Source: Clostridiales bacterium (lineage in GTDB: Bacteria; Bacillota; Clostridia; Oscillospirales; Oscillospiraceae). Taken from it: DNA of 62,836 bases. Positions 15,844 to 25,165 of the stretch are shown piece after piece; position 1 is the first letter of the stretch, and the number at the start of each line of letters is the position of its first letter. Below the pieces are notes generated by a model. It saw nothing but the letters and a program-made list of their open reading frames with translations, was not told where the DNA came from and ran no database searches. Location: positions 1 through 62,836 of the forward strand of contig JAAVHX010000031.1 of NCBI GenBank assembly GCA_014799475.1. Direction: 5' to 3'. The position numbers and the translations under genes are program-made.

Positions 15844-16889
15844 GATCGGTGTTCTCCTTTCCAATTTCCCCTCTTTCCGGCGCAAAAAGAAAAAGGGCAT
15901 AAAATGGCCGCAGCCATTTCATGTCCTTTTTTCATATTATAGTATACGGGCCGTTCTCCGGGCACCCAGTGGGTCAGCGTGCCTCTGCCATAGGAGTAGT
16001 AGTACGGCTCGGCCGCCACCTCGCCGTCCAGGCCGCGCCGGACGAAGATGCGGGCGTTCTCGTAAATGCTCTCTTTGGGCGCCGGGTGATCACGGTCGTA
16101 GTTATAATAGACTTTCACGATCCGAACCACCACCTCGTCACCGCTGATCCTCTCGACGACCTGGACGGTATCACGGTCATAGTGCCGCCCCATCTTCCCC
16201 ACGGATTTGACAATCAGCTTCCGCTTGCAGTGGGGGCACACGGCCTCGCCGTTGTGCGCCGCGTGGGGAAGCGTGGATCTCTTGCCGCAGGACGTGCAGA
16301 TCCCGGTCACGGGTCGCTTGGCCGATGTGTGCTCACAGCGGAAGTAGGCCGGCATGATAGAGCGGCGTACCCACCCCGCCAACCCACGGGGAAGGACGTG
16401 GAGGGGGCGCATACGCTGGACGATCCGCCGTTCCCGCCCGAGCTGCCGTTCCTTGCACCGCTTGTCCAGGATGGCCGTCTGGGCACAAACCAGCGCGGAA
16501 ATGCCGCCGTGGCCGTGGTCACGGAAGAACCCGCACACGCGCTGCTCGTCCTGGGCGGAATAGAACGCACAGGAGTTGGCGAAGCGGTAATCCTGGCCCA
16601 AGCGCTCAAAAGACGCCGAGCGCCAATGGGTGGAGCCGTCCTCCCTCCGGGCCAGGGTAACGTATTCGCCGCCCGCCTGGAACACCGTCCAGACGGGCGC
16701 GGAATCGCCGCCAGCGGCCCGCCTGCGGTCGTAAACATACAGCACCAGCGTCCGGCGGTGGCCGATGAGCTTGACGGCGGTACGGATGATGTACTTTACC
16801 TGCGGGGCGTGGAGCAGGCCGTGCCCCGCGGGGATGGCGGGGGCGGGGTTGTCCCCGGTGAACTTCCGAAGGGCTTTCTTATCCAGCAT
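15840..16889 (-). CDS. pcfJ: PcfJ-like protein, C-terminal half missing
   Basis: The ATG at 16889 follows GGAGGGG. Residues 1 to about 317 match PcfJ, an accessory protein of pCF10-type conjugative elements. A zinc-ribbon-like segment (GICTSCGKRSTL...EAVCPHCKRKL) lies at about 195-230 and the family block EPYYYSYGRGTLTHWVPGERPVYYN near the end. Full PcfJ proteins continue well past this point. Here the frame instead enters a terminator-like hairpin, reading MKKGHEMAAAILCPFSFCAG, and stops at the next gene. So the gene appears truncated by a deletion that joined it to the leader of the next cistron. PcfJ's biochemical role is not established. Confidence 0.7.
   Translation of the reverse strand: MLDKKALRKFTGDNPAPAIPAGHGLLHAPQVKYIIRTAVKLIGHRRTLVLYVYDRRRAAGGDSAPVWTVFQAGGEYVTLARREDGSTHWRSASFERLGQDYRFANSCAFYSAQDEQRVCGFFRDHGHGGISALVCAQTAILDKRCKERQLGRERRIVQRMRPLHVLPRGLAGWVRRSIMPAYFRCEHTSAKRPVTGICTSCGKRSTLPHAAHNGEAVCPHCKRKLIVKSVGKMGRHYDRDTVQVVERISGDEVVVRIVKVYYNYDRDHPAPKESIYENARIFVRRGLDGEVAAEPYYYSYGRGTLTHWVPGERPVYYNMKKGHEMAAAILCPFSFCAGKRGNWKGEHRS
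15890..15932 (-). terminator. Intra-operon hairpin at the pcfJ 3' end
   Basis: AAAAAGGGCATAAAATGGC pairs with GCCATTTCATGTCCTTTTT around a CGCA loop, with only two weak positions, and a T-rich tract follows on the minus strand. It has the form of a Rho-independent terminator lying inside an operon, upstream of the small genes, clpP and traG, so it may act as an attenuator. TATACTATAAT just before it could supply a -10 element. Confidence 0.7.
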
Positions 16890-16901
16890 ATCCGCCCCTC
16901 C

Positions 16902-17765
16902 TTACATCAGGCTGATCTGTTCCATGCCGGCGCCCGCCGGCTTCTCAGCTTTGGGCTTTGCCGCGCCGGATGGCTTTTTCCCTGCCTTGCCCTGGGCTTT
17001 TTTACGGGGCGTAGGTACAAAAGGTTTTGGCGTGAAAGTTTCATCATCTTTATGATCCTCCTTGGCGTTGGGGTCGTTGAAATAGTCCTTGGCCCACTGG
17101 TAGCACAGGCCGTCCGGCACGTCCAGGCCATAGACGCCGGTACGCTCGATGCCGTTGTCCTTCATCTCCTGCTCGGCGTACTCCTGGGCCTTCCGATTGA
17201 TGTATCGGAAGCAGTTGACCATGGACTTATCAGGGTCCATGACCAGCATGGCAAACGCGGCATCCTCCCGGCACTTGGCGCTGATATGCTCGGCCACGGC
17301 TTCTTTCATGTTGCGGCGGGTCAGCCGCTCGGTGTCGGCGGCGATGCGGCCCATGGCCGCTTCCAGCAGCTCGGCGTCGTTCATGGCTTTGAGCCGGTCG
17401 AGCGCGTCCTGCCGCTTGGCCTTCTTCTCGGCCTGCTTGGCGTCGAACTCGGCCTTGCGCTTGGCCTCGGCCGCTTCGTGGGCCTGCCGGGCGGCGGTAT
17501 CGTCCGGGGCCTGGGCAGCGTCCCCCGACACGGACAGCTTCACCTCGGGCGGCGGCGGGGTATGGGCGGACGGCGCGGCTTCGGCCCTGGACGCTGGGGC
17601 GGGTTCCCGGTCAACGGGCGTCTCAACAGTGGACACAGTGCTGGTTTGGGAAGGCCCTTGGGAGACTCCCTCGGGGGCGGCGGAAACGACCGGGGCAGGG
17701 GGCTTCGGCGTGGTCTGGACCGGCTGGCCCGCCGTGCCCGCGCTCAGTTTCGTCAAATATCCCAT
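16902..17765 (-). CDS. pcfK: PcfK-like conjugative element protein
   Basis: The ATG at 17765 follows GGAGG. The first ~95 residues are a low-complexity Pro/Ala/Ser linker, followed by a charged coiled coil (RKAEFDAKQAEKKAKRQDALDRLKAMNDAELLEAAMGRIAAD, 115-157). The PcfK-like domain spans about 155-225, with CREDAAFAMLVMDPDKSMVNCFRYINRKAQEYAEQ and VYGLDVPDGLCYQWAKDYFND. A Lys/Pro-rich tail follows. PcfK and PcfJ genes are found side by side near relaxase genes in pCF10-like systems; here the relaxase is missing. The role is unknown. Confidence 0.75.
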   Translation of the reverse strand: MGYLTKLSAGTAGQPVQTTPKPPAPVVSAAPEGVSQGPSQTSTVSTVETPVDREPAPASRAEAAPSAHTPPPPEVKLSVSGDAAQAPDDTAARQAHEAAEAKRKAEFDAKQAEKKAKRQDALDRLKAMNDAELLEAAMGRIAADTERLTRRNMKEAVAEHISAKCREDAAFAMLVMDPDKSMVNCFRYINRKAQEYAEQEMKDNGIERTGVYGLDVPDGLCYQWAKDYFNDPNAKEDHKDDETFTPKPFVPTPRKKAQGKAGKKPSGAAKPKAEKPAGAGMEQISLM

Positions 17766-17906
17766 CGTGAAAAACCTCCATGTCTTTTATGAGGGGCAGG
17801 ACACAGCGGCCCGCGCCGCACCCTACCCACATGATTTCACCCGCGCTCCCGCTGGCGTTCCGCCAGCCCCGGTTTTCAGGGCCGGTTATTGGACGTCACC
17901 GCAAAT

Positions 17907-17988
17907 TGTGCCGTCTGTGCCGGCACAAATAGATTGGCTCCACATTTTTTCAAAAATGGAAACAACAATAGAGATGTGCCGGCACAGC
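17907..17988. repeat. Paired-palindrome module, copy 2
   Basis: TGTGCCGTC joins TGTGCCGGCACA (17916-17927); CACATTTTTTCAAAAATGG occupies the middle (17941-17959); TGTGCCGGCACAGC follows at 17975-17988. The palindrome starts are 59 bp apart, against 58 in copy 1, and the middle and right parts align base by base with 9155-9235. It lies about 140 bp upstream of pcfK in the 376-bp gap, where a promoter operator would be expected. No other feature is evident in the gap. Confidence 0.75.
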
Positions 17989-18141
17989 TGACACGGGTGT
18001 CCTAATACGTCCGTAATCCCCGGCGCACCTGTCGGGCCGGGCGTTTTCCGCCCGGCCCGACTTTTCTAAAAAAGCAGTTGCAATCCACTTCCAATTATGT
18101 TAAAATATTATCAATCTATGGGCTGTCCGTAGCTTGGGATT

Positions 18142-19245
18142 TTAGGGCCGATGATTTCCTTCTTCCATCGCTCGCCGAAGCCGGGCCACCACCCTGGCGA
18201 CTACCGGGTCATTGGAGAAGCTGTCCCCCTTCGTCCAGTCCTCCGATAACCATTCCCGGCCATCGTGCCGGATCAGCAGATCCACGGCGGCAATATCGTC
18301 CTTGGTGACGCCCAGCCGCTTGTCGGCCTGCTCGCTGGCAACGTAGCGCCGGATGGCGTCATCCAGGGACAGCCCGCTGGTGAACTGTTCCTCCGGTGTG
18401 TTGATGTCCTCTATCACGTACCAGTCGTAGCAGTGAGGGACATTCGGATCGGCGGCATCCCGAAGCTTTCGACGGCCGCTTTCTGTCAGGCCCAGCCCCC
18501 GCTTTTGGTTGACGAAGCAGGACAGGTAGGCTTGGTAATCGCCCGGCGTGGGATTGCATCGCAGGCGGAAAACGTAGCGGTTTGTTTCAAGCACATAACC
18601 GTAGTTTTGGCAGCAGGTACCGCCCGTGATCTCGCCGTCGTGGCTGCGGCAGTATCTGCGCATGGAGGAGATATCCTTTAGGACGCTCTGCCGCAGGTCG
18701 TTGACCACCTTGTCCAGTTCCGCTTGGAATTCCGGCGTGTTCAGTTCCTGGGGACCCCTGGGCCACCACGTATGGTGGAACTCCGCTCCGTCGCCCCCGA
18801 AGTCAATACGGACGTGACCGATGGTGCCCAATTCCTCGTCCCTTTCCGGGGGCAGGGCAAAGAAAAGCTCCGCCTCATCGGGAGAAGCGGGGCGCAGCTT
18901 ATGGCGGAGCGGCGTTTCAGGGCAGCGGATGCGTTCGGCGTCGCAGAACCTCGCCAACGTGACCGATTCCCCGGTCAGCTGGAACATCCCCTTGATCAAC
19001 CTGCTCCGGGAGCGTCCGTTCTTCAAGGGCAGGTAGGAGAGGACGGAGGCCAAACGGTTTTCGTCCTCCTGGGCGCCGTCCACCAGCGCATAGGGGATCT
19101 CCGGCTCCTTCACGGTGCCGCGCAGGTCATAGCAGTACCAGCCCTGGGGGACGTCTTCACGGGGAATGGGCCGGGTACTGTACAGGACGGAAGCTCCGAA
19201 CAGGCGCGCGGCCCGCAGCTCATCTTTGTAAATGTTGGCATACAA
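18142..19245 (-). CDS. Element protein of unknown function, LPD-like (367 aa)
   Basis: The start is a TTG at 19245 about 11 bases behind AAGGAG. The N-terminal part (GWYCYDLRGTVKEPEIPYALVDG) resembles small polyvalent-protein-associated (LPD) domains of mobile elements. The centre holds four cysteines and histidines in RRYCRSHDGEITGGTCCQNYGYV, a possible metal site, followed by RYVFRLRCNPTPGDYQAYLSCFVNQ. The C-terminal part (RLGVTKDDIAAVDLLIRHDGREWLSED) is another compact unit. It sits between the methylase/helicase and pcfK. No enzymatic motif is visible and the function is unknown. Confidence 0.7.
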   Translation of the reverse strand: MYANIYKDELRAARLFGASVLYSTRPIPREDVPQGWYCYDLRGTVKEPEIPYALVDGAQEDENRLASVLSYLPLKNGRSRSRLIKGMFQLTGESVTLARFCDAERIRCPETPLRHKLRPASPDEAELFFALPPERDEELGTIGHVRIDFGGDGAEFHHTWWPRGPQELNTPEFQAELDKVVNDLRQSVLKDISSMRRYCRSHDGEITGGTCCQNYGYVLETNRYVFRLRCNPTPGDYQAYLSCFVNQKRGLGLTESGRRKLRDAADPNVPHCYDWYVIEDINTPEEQFTSGLSLDDAIRRYVASEQADKRLGVTKDDIAAVDLLIRHDGREWLSEDWTKGDSFSNDPVVARVVARLRRAMEEGNHRP

Positions 19246-19362
19246 TGCGTCAGCATCTCCTTATTCATTTATCTCGTAATCCCACTTGAGGGTGGCGCAG
19301 CCGCCCTTTCACCCCAACCTACGAGGGCGGCCAGACCGAAGCCCGACCGCCCTCATGACTTG

Positions 19363-22300
19363 TTACGCGGCCGCGTCCTCTCCGCCCCTGTGGCCGATGT
19401 GGAGCTGGGCGTCCAGCTCCACCAGGCGGGCGGACTTGCGTTGAAACTCGTCCTCACGGGGGAACGGCTTGCCGACCTCGGCCCTGGCGGCTTCCATTTG
19501 CTGCCGCAGATTGGCAAGCTGGGCCTGCCGGCGGTTCAGTAGCTCCGGGAGCTCGGCGAGAGCATTGTCGATCCTGGTGATGTTGCCGCGCGGGTCTGGG
19601 CCAAGTTCGACGCGATACGTCCCAGCATTCTTCAGTGCCAGGACATGATCGAGGCCAGCAAAGGCGGCGAACAGGACAAAGCCCCGGTAGCTGCCAATCT
19701 CGATGTAGATGTTCTCCGTGATGTCCGCGCAGGCGTCCAGCAAGGCGGTGCCTGCTTCCACCCTGGCGCCATAGGCGGCGCCGTGGACCACCATGCCCAC
19801 GAAGCCGTCCGCTGGGTGGGGATGCTCCGCAAGCACCTCAATGTCCGCCTGCATAGCGGCAATGGCCTTCTCGGCGTCGGCAATCTCCTTGGGGTAGTAT
19901 TTCAGCAGGCTGTCCTCCATGCGGAACTGCTGGTTTTGGTGGTCGGCCCGCATGATCTTGAGCCGGGCCACGTCCGTGTCCAGCTCCATGCGCTCCTTGA
20001 TACGGGGATCACCGGCGCACAGGGCCTTGATCTCCGCGTAGGACAGCGCCTGCTCGTCCACGTCGTCGCAGGACCGCACCGGGGATTTGCTGGTCATGAT
20101 CTGGCTGATGAACTTCTGTTTGTTCTCAATGGTCTGCCACAAATACGCATCGAAGGTGCTCTCGGTCACGTAGCGGTAAATATGCACCTTCTTGTTCATA
20201 TTGTTGCGGCGGACGATCCGCCCAGCCCGCTGGGTCAGGTCACGGGGCCGCCAGGGACAATCCAGGTCATGAAGGGCTATGAGCCTGTCCTGAATATTCG
20301 TACCCGCACCCATCTTCTGCGTGGAACCGATCAGGACGCGCACCTGTCCGCTGCGGACTTTGGCAAAGAGGACTTTCTTCTGCTCGTCTGTATTGGCGTC
20401 ATGGATGAACGCGACCTGCTCCGGGGCCATGCCCCCGGCGATGAGCTTCTGCCGGATGTCGTCGTAGATGGTGAAGCCGCCCTTGGCCGACGTGGGTGTG
20501 GAAATATCGCAGAAGATCAACTGGGTCAGCCGGTCCGCCTCGCCATCCCGCCAATGCCGCAGGACGTTGGCGACGCACTTGTTGACCTTGGTGCCGGGTT
20601 CGTCCGGCAAGGCCGGGTTGATGATACGCTGATCCAGACCCAGCTTCCGCCCGTCGCTGGTGATCCGCAGCATATTGTCGATATGTGCGTCAACGGCGCC
20701 GGAGTGGACCTTCGCGGCGCGCTTGGAAAGCTCCTTCACCATGGCCTGCTGGTGGGCGGTGGGCTTGGACACCACGGTATGGTACTCCACCTCGGGTACG
20801 GGCAGGTTGAGCTGGTCGGCGGTCTTGATGTCCGCCACTTCCCGGAACATGGCTATCAGCTCCGGCAGGTTGAAGAATCTGGAGAACCGGGTACGCGCCC
20901 GGTAGCCGGTGCCCTCCGGGGCAAGCTCCAGGGCCGTGACCGTCTCGCCGAACCGGGAGGCCCAGCAGTCAAAGTGGCCCATGCCCATCTCCTGGAGGCG
21001 GTCGTACTGGAGATAGCGCTGGATGGAATACAGCTCCGTCATGCTGTTGCTGACGGGCGTGCCGGTGGCGAAAACCACGCCGCGATTGCCGGTGATTTCG
21101 TCCAGATAGCGGCATTTCGCGAACATATCCGACGATTTCTGGGCGTGGGCCGTAGACAGCCCGGCCACGTTGCGCATTTTCGTGTACAGGAACAGGTTCT
21201 TGTACAGGTCGCTCTCGTCCACGAACATCATGTCCACGCCCAGCTGCTCGAAGGTGACCACGCTGTCCTTGCGATGGCTGCCCTGGAGCTTTTCCAACTG
21301 CCCCTCCAGCTCCTTCTTGGTACGCTCCAGCTGCTTGACGGTAAAGTGCTCACCGCCGCTGTCCTTGACTTCCCGGATGCCCTCGGTGATCTCCCAGATC
21401 TGATCCCGGATAAGGCGTTCCTGCCGCTCCTGGCTGACCGGGATCTTCTCGAACTGGGAATGCCCGATGATGACGGCATCGTAGCCGCCGGTGGCGATGC
21501 GAGCGCAGAACTTCTTACGCTTGCGAGTTTCAAAATCCCGCTTGGTGGTCACGAGGATGTCAGCGGCGGGGTACAGCCGTAGGAACTCGGCGGCGGTCTG
21601 CTGGGTCAGATGGTTGGGCACTACGAAGATGGACTTGCTGCACAGGCCCAGCCGCTTGGCCTCCATGGCGGACGCGATCATTTCAAACGTTTTCCCGGCC
21701 CCAACCTCATGGGCCAGGAGGGTGTTCCCGCCGTACAGCACGCGGGCGATGGCGTTGACCTGGTGGGGCTGGAGCCTGATCCCCGGATTGATGCCGGAGA
21801 ACACGATGTGCGAGCCATCGTACTCCCGGGGCCGGATGCAGTTCATGGTGTCGTTGTACAAATGCACCAGCGCCTGCCGTCGCTCCGGGTCCTTCCAGAT
21901 CCAGGTCTGGAACGCGTCGCGGATGGCCTGCTGCTTCTGGACGGCCAGGGTGGTCTCCTTCCCGTTGATGACGCGGCGGTCCTTGCCGTCCGGGTCGGTC
22001 ACGGTGTCGTAGATACGCACGTCCCGCAGGTTCAGGCTGTCCTCCAGTATCTCATAGGCGCTGATCCGCCTGGTGCCGTAGGTGGTGTACGCCGCCACGT
22101 CGTTGTAGGGGACGCCGTTCTTGCCGGAGATGAACCACTCTGCCGTGTGGGGCGAATACTGCACCTGGACACTGCGGTGGAGGGACGCCGGGGTGTTGAA
22201 CATCTCGTACATGAACTGCTGGTAGTAGCTCTTGTCGATCCATGTGGCACCGATGCGCACCTCAATGTCGGACGCTTCCAGGTCCTTGGGCTGTACGGCC

Positions 22301-25089
22301 TCCAGGGCGGTGACGTTGGCCTGGAACGTGGGGTCCTTCTCCGCGGCCTGCCGGGCGATGCGGAGCTTGCGGCGGACGTTGCCGGACAGGTACTCGTCGG
22401 CGGTCTGCCAGCCGGAGAACGGGCCGTCCGCAGCCTGGGGGGCTTTGAATATGACGCCTTGCAAATCAGCGATCAGTTCCGTCTCCGACTTGCCCGTGAG
22501 CCGGGACATGAAGGGCAGATCCACCCGGGCACGCTCGCCGATGGAGACCACCAGGGCCTCGGAGGCCGTGTCCACGTGGGTGACGGAGCGGTGCTGCTTG
22601 ATGGTGCGCTTGGTGAAGATGTCAGCCTTGCGCTCCATGTTGCCGTCGTCGTCCAGCACCTCCAGGGAGCAGAGCAGGTAATAGCTGGAATCCTTGTCGA
22701 AGGCCAGGCGGTTGCCCCGGCCGTTGATGAGGCCGTATTTCCGGGTAAAGGCGTCATAGAGCCGGTTCAGCTCGGCCTGCTTGGGCTGGAGGGCATCGTC
22801 CGGGACGTTCTCGTCTAACTGGAGGTCGATAAGCTGGCGTACGCAGTCCCGCAGGGCCACCATGCCCTTGACGCGGGCGGTGGCCGTGGCGTTCAGCCTG
22901 GACTTGAACATGACGCTGTTCTCGCGGTAGTACACCGCGCCGTCCACGATGGTATAGGAGAAGTTCTTCACGGTGGGGTCGGCGGGGATGGTCTCGTCAG
23001 TAGCTTCCTCCGCGTCCAGCTCCGCGACCTCGGCGGCCCGGTATTGACCATGGATATGGGTGATCGCTTCACGGAGCTGCCGGGCCAGGTCCGCGTCCGG
23101 TGCGGGGTATACAGTGTAGTCGTGGCCGTAGCGGGTGCTTTCCTCACCGGGACAGCCCAGCACCATTTCAGGGTTGTCCAGGAAGTAGCTGTTGACGGGA
23201 TAGCCGTCCGGGTTCTCTATAGTACTCACCCAGTCGGGAAATCCTACTGCGGGTTCCTCCCGTTTTTGCAGGAAGATGACGTCCGCCACCACGTCGGTGC
23301 CGGCGTTGGCCTTGAAGGCATTGTTGGGCAGACGGATGGCCCCCAGCAGGTCGGCCCGCTGGGCCAGGTACTTTCGCACGGTGGCATCCTTACTGTCCAT
23401 GGTGAAGCGGCTGGTGACGAAGGCCAGGATGCCGCCGGGGCGGAGCTGGTCCAGGGCCTTGGCGAAGAAATAGTTGTGGATCGTGAATCCCAGCTTGTCA
23501 TACGCGGGGTCGTTGACTTTGTAATCACCGAAGGGGACGTTGCCCACGGCCAGGTCGAAGAAGTCCTGGGGGAAGTCGGTTTTCTCATAGCCGCGCACGG
23601 CGATATTGGCCTTGGGATAGAGCCGCTGGGCGATGCGGCCCGTGATGCCGTCCAACTCCACGCCGTACAGCCTGGACGCGGACATAGATTCCGGCAGGCA
23701 GCCGAAGAAGTTCCCGACGCCGCAAGCAGGCTCCAGAACGTTGCCGGAGACGAACCCCATGTTGCCCAGGGCCTCGTAGATGGTGCGGATGACCACGGGT
23801 GTGGTGAAATGGGCGTTCAGGGTGCTGGCCCGTGCCGACGCGTATTCCTCATCGGTCAGCAGGGCCTTTAGCTCCCGGTACTCGTTCGCCCACTCGGCCT
23901 TGTCCGGGTCGAAGGCGTCCGGCACGCAGCCCCAGCCCACGTACCGGGACAAGATCTCCTGTTCCTCGGGAGTGGCCCAGCGGCCCTCGGACTCGATGGC
24001 CTGCAATGTGCGGATGGCGGCGACGTTGGCGGTGTACTTGGCCTTGGGGCCGCCGACGCCAAGATCGTCGTCCGTGATGCGGAAATTGTCAGGGGTGAAC
24101 ACGGGTTGGGGCTTGGGCCGGGACTTGGACCGGGGACCGACCGGCGCCGGGTCCGGGAGCGTTATTTCCTGCTGTCCGGGGGCAGAAACGGAAGAAGGGC
24201 CGGACGATGCTTCGTCCGGCCCTTCCTGGGTGGCTGTGTCCTGTTGTTTCGGTTTCGGTGCCGCATGATCGCCAGAGTCATCGGCAGCTCCTGGAGATAG
24301 ATCTTTAGTTTGCGGCAGCTGTCCGGCCCGCTTCCCGCGTTCATACCGCTTGATGGTGTGTTCCAGCACCCGTAGGAGCATGGTGCTGAGTTCGCTGACC
24401 GCCGCGCCCAGGGCAAGGACGCTGTCGTAGCCGCTGAACTCATAGACGTGGGAGAAGTCGTCGGCATCGAAGAACTGTTCGGGGGACAGGCCGCAACGGC
24501 AGAGCAAGGCATAGGACACGCTGGCGGCAACGGCGTCCTGAAACGCCATGCCGGTGTCAGCTTCGTCATATTTTTGCAGCAGAGTGTCCTTGACCGCCCG
24601 GAGGATCTTTTCCCGGTAGGTTTCCCAGTACTTTTGGGCAAATTGGGCAGCGACGGCGGCGAGCTGGAAGGACACGCCCTTGTCCGCGGGGACTTGAAAG
24701 CACTCCTCCAGCATTTTCGCCACCGTGTCTTGGTGCTCCTCCCGGTACTGCCACAGCCAGGGGGTGCGGGCATTGGCCCTGGGGCGGGTGTCGGAGATGT
24801 CGAACACGTAGCGCAGGGCCGGGACGCCGTCAACTTCGCTGATGATGGCGATGCCCTTCGCGCCGTAGCGTACATGGCGGTTCATCTTCTCACTCCAGAG
24901 ACGGTACTCGGCGCAGGCGGTGGCGTCAGGACGCTGGACGTGGATCATGAGCTGCTCCAGGAAGGAGTATTTGTAAATACGGGCGGCCGTCCGCAGGAAC
25001 GCGGTCCAGGTGTCGAAGCTGCCGGTGATGGCGGCCGTGTGCTGGACGGCCATGGTTTTGTAGGACTGGAGTTTGGGATATTCAGCCAT
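19363..25089 (-). CDS. Giant N6-adenine methylase / SNF2-type helicase fusion
   Basis: The ATG at 25089 follows AAAGGGGG. In 1908 residues it has an N-terminal LtrC/antirestriction-like region (SFLEQLMIHVQRPDATACAEYRLWSEKMNR), a disordered Pro/Gln linker (about 245-340) and an adenine methyltransferase core with SAM motif LEPACGVGNFFG near 455 and catalytic-type AVGNVPFGDY near 515. A superfamily 2 helicase follows: LAHEVGAGKTFEM near 1127, FVDESDLYKN near 1290, ATGTPVSNSM near 1343 and QRAGRIVRRNNMNK near 1620. The C-terminus is coiled coil. Proteins of this kind are hallmarks of large Firmicutes conjugative elements and are thought to protect or remodel element DNA. The methylase motif reads NVPF rather than NPPY, so activity is uncertain. 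Confidence 0.88.
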   Translation of the reverse strand: MAEYPKLQSYKTMAVQHTAAITGSFDTWTAFLRTAARIYKYSFLEQLMIHVQRPDATACAEYRLWSEKMNRHVRYGAKGIAIISEVDGVPALRYVFDISDTRPRANARTPWLWQYREEHQDTVAKMLEECFQVPADKGVSFQLAAVAAQFAQKYWETYREKILRAVKDTLLQKYDEADTGMAFQDAVAASVSYALLCRCGLSPEQFFDADDFSHVYEFSGYDSVLALGAAVSELSTMLLRVLEHTIKRYERGKRAGQLPQTKDLSPGAADDSGDHAAPKPKQQDTATQEGPDEASSGPSSVSAPGQQEITLPDPAPVGPRSKSRPKPQPVFTPDNFRITDDDLGVGGPKAKYTANVAAIRTLQAIESEGRWATPEEQEILSRYVGWGCVPDAFDPDKAEWANEYRELKALLTDEEYASARASTLNAHFTTPVVIRTIYEALGNMGFVSGNVLEPACGVGNFFGCLPESMSASRLYGVELDGITGRIAQRLYPKANIAVRGYEKTDFPQDFFDLAVGNVPFGDYKVNDPAYDKLGFTIHNYFFAKALDQLRPGGILAFVTSRFTMDSKDATVRKYLAQRADLLGAIRLPNNAFKANAGTDVVADVIFLQKREEPAVGFPDWVSTIENPDGYPVNSYFLDNPEMVLGCPGEESTRYGHDYTVYPAPDADLARQLREAITHIHGQYRAAEVAELDAEEATDETIPADPTVKNFSYTIVDGAVYYRENSVMFKSRLNATATARVKGMVALRDCVRQLIDLQLDENVPDDALQPKQAELNRLYDAFTRKYGLINGRGNRLAFDKDSSYYLLCSLEVLDDDGNMERKADIFTKRTIKQHRSVTHVDTASEALVVSIGERARVDLPFMSRLTGKSETELIADLQGVIFKAPQAADGPFSGWQTADEYLSGNVRRKLRIARQAAEKDPTFQANVTALEAVQPKDLEASDIEVRIGATWIDKSYYQQFMYEMFNTPASLHRSVQVQYSPHTAEWFISGKNGVPYNDVAAYTTYGTRRISAYEILEDSLNLRDVRIYDTVTDPDGKDRRVINGKETTLAVQKQQAIRDAFQTWIWKDPERRQALVHLYNDTMNCIRPREYDGSHIVFSGINPGIRLQPHQVNAIARVLYGGNTLLAHEVGAGKTFEMIASAMEAKRLGLCSKSIFVVPNHLTQQTAAEFLRLYPAADILVTTKRDFETRKRKKFCARIATGGYDAVIIGHSQFEKIPVSQERQERLIRDQIWEITEGIREVKDSGGEHFTVKQLERTKKELEGQLEKLQGSHRKDSVVTFEQLGVDMMFVDESDLYKNLFLYTKMRNVAGLSTAHAQKSSDMFAKCRYLDEITGNRGVVFATGTPVSNSMTELYSIQRYLQYDRLQEMGMGHFDCWASRFGETVTALELAPEGTGYRARTRFSRFFNLPELIAMFREVADIKTADQLNLPVPEVEYHTVVSKPTAHQQAMVKELSKRAAKVHSGAVDAHIDNMLRITSDGRKLGLDQRIINPALPDEPGTKVNKCVANVLRHWRDGEADRLTQLIFCDISTPTSAKGGFTIYDDIRQKLIAGGMAPEQVAFIHDANTDEQKKVLFAKVRSGQVRVLIGSTQKMGAGTNIQDRLIALHDLDCPWRPRDLTQRAGRIVRRNNMNKKVHIYRYVTESTFDAYLWQTIENKQKFISQIMTSKSPVRSCDDVDEQALSYAEIKALCAGDPRIKERMELDTDVARLKIMRADHQNQQFRMEDSLLKYYPKEIADAEKAIAAMQADIEVLAEHPHPADGFVGMVVHGAAYGARVEAGTALLDACADITENIYIEIGSYRGFVLFAAFAGLDHVLALKNAGTYRVELGPDPRGNITRIDNALAELPELLNRRQAQLANLRQQMEAARAEVGKPFPREDEFQRKSARLVELDAQLHIGHRGGEDAAA

Positions 25090-25165
25090 GGTAGTGGCCC
25101 CCTTTCCGTAAAAAGTCGTGGAACGCGGCAGCGACAGTGTGACCGTTCACACGTGGGGTGTGTCC

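Noticed and set aside
19645-24268. Several long plus-strand frames within the methylase/helicase
   Set aside because: High-GC third positions create open antisense frames; none shows a domain or start signal.
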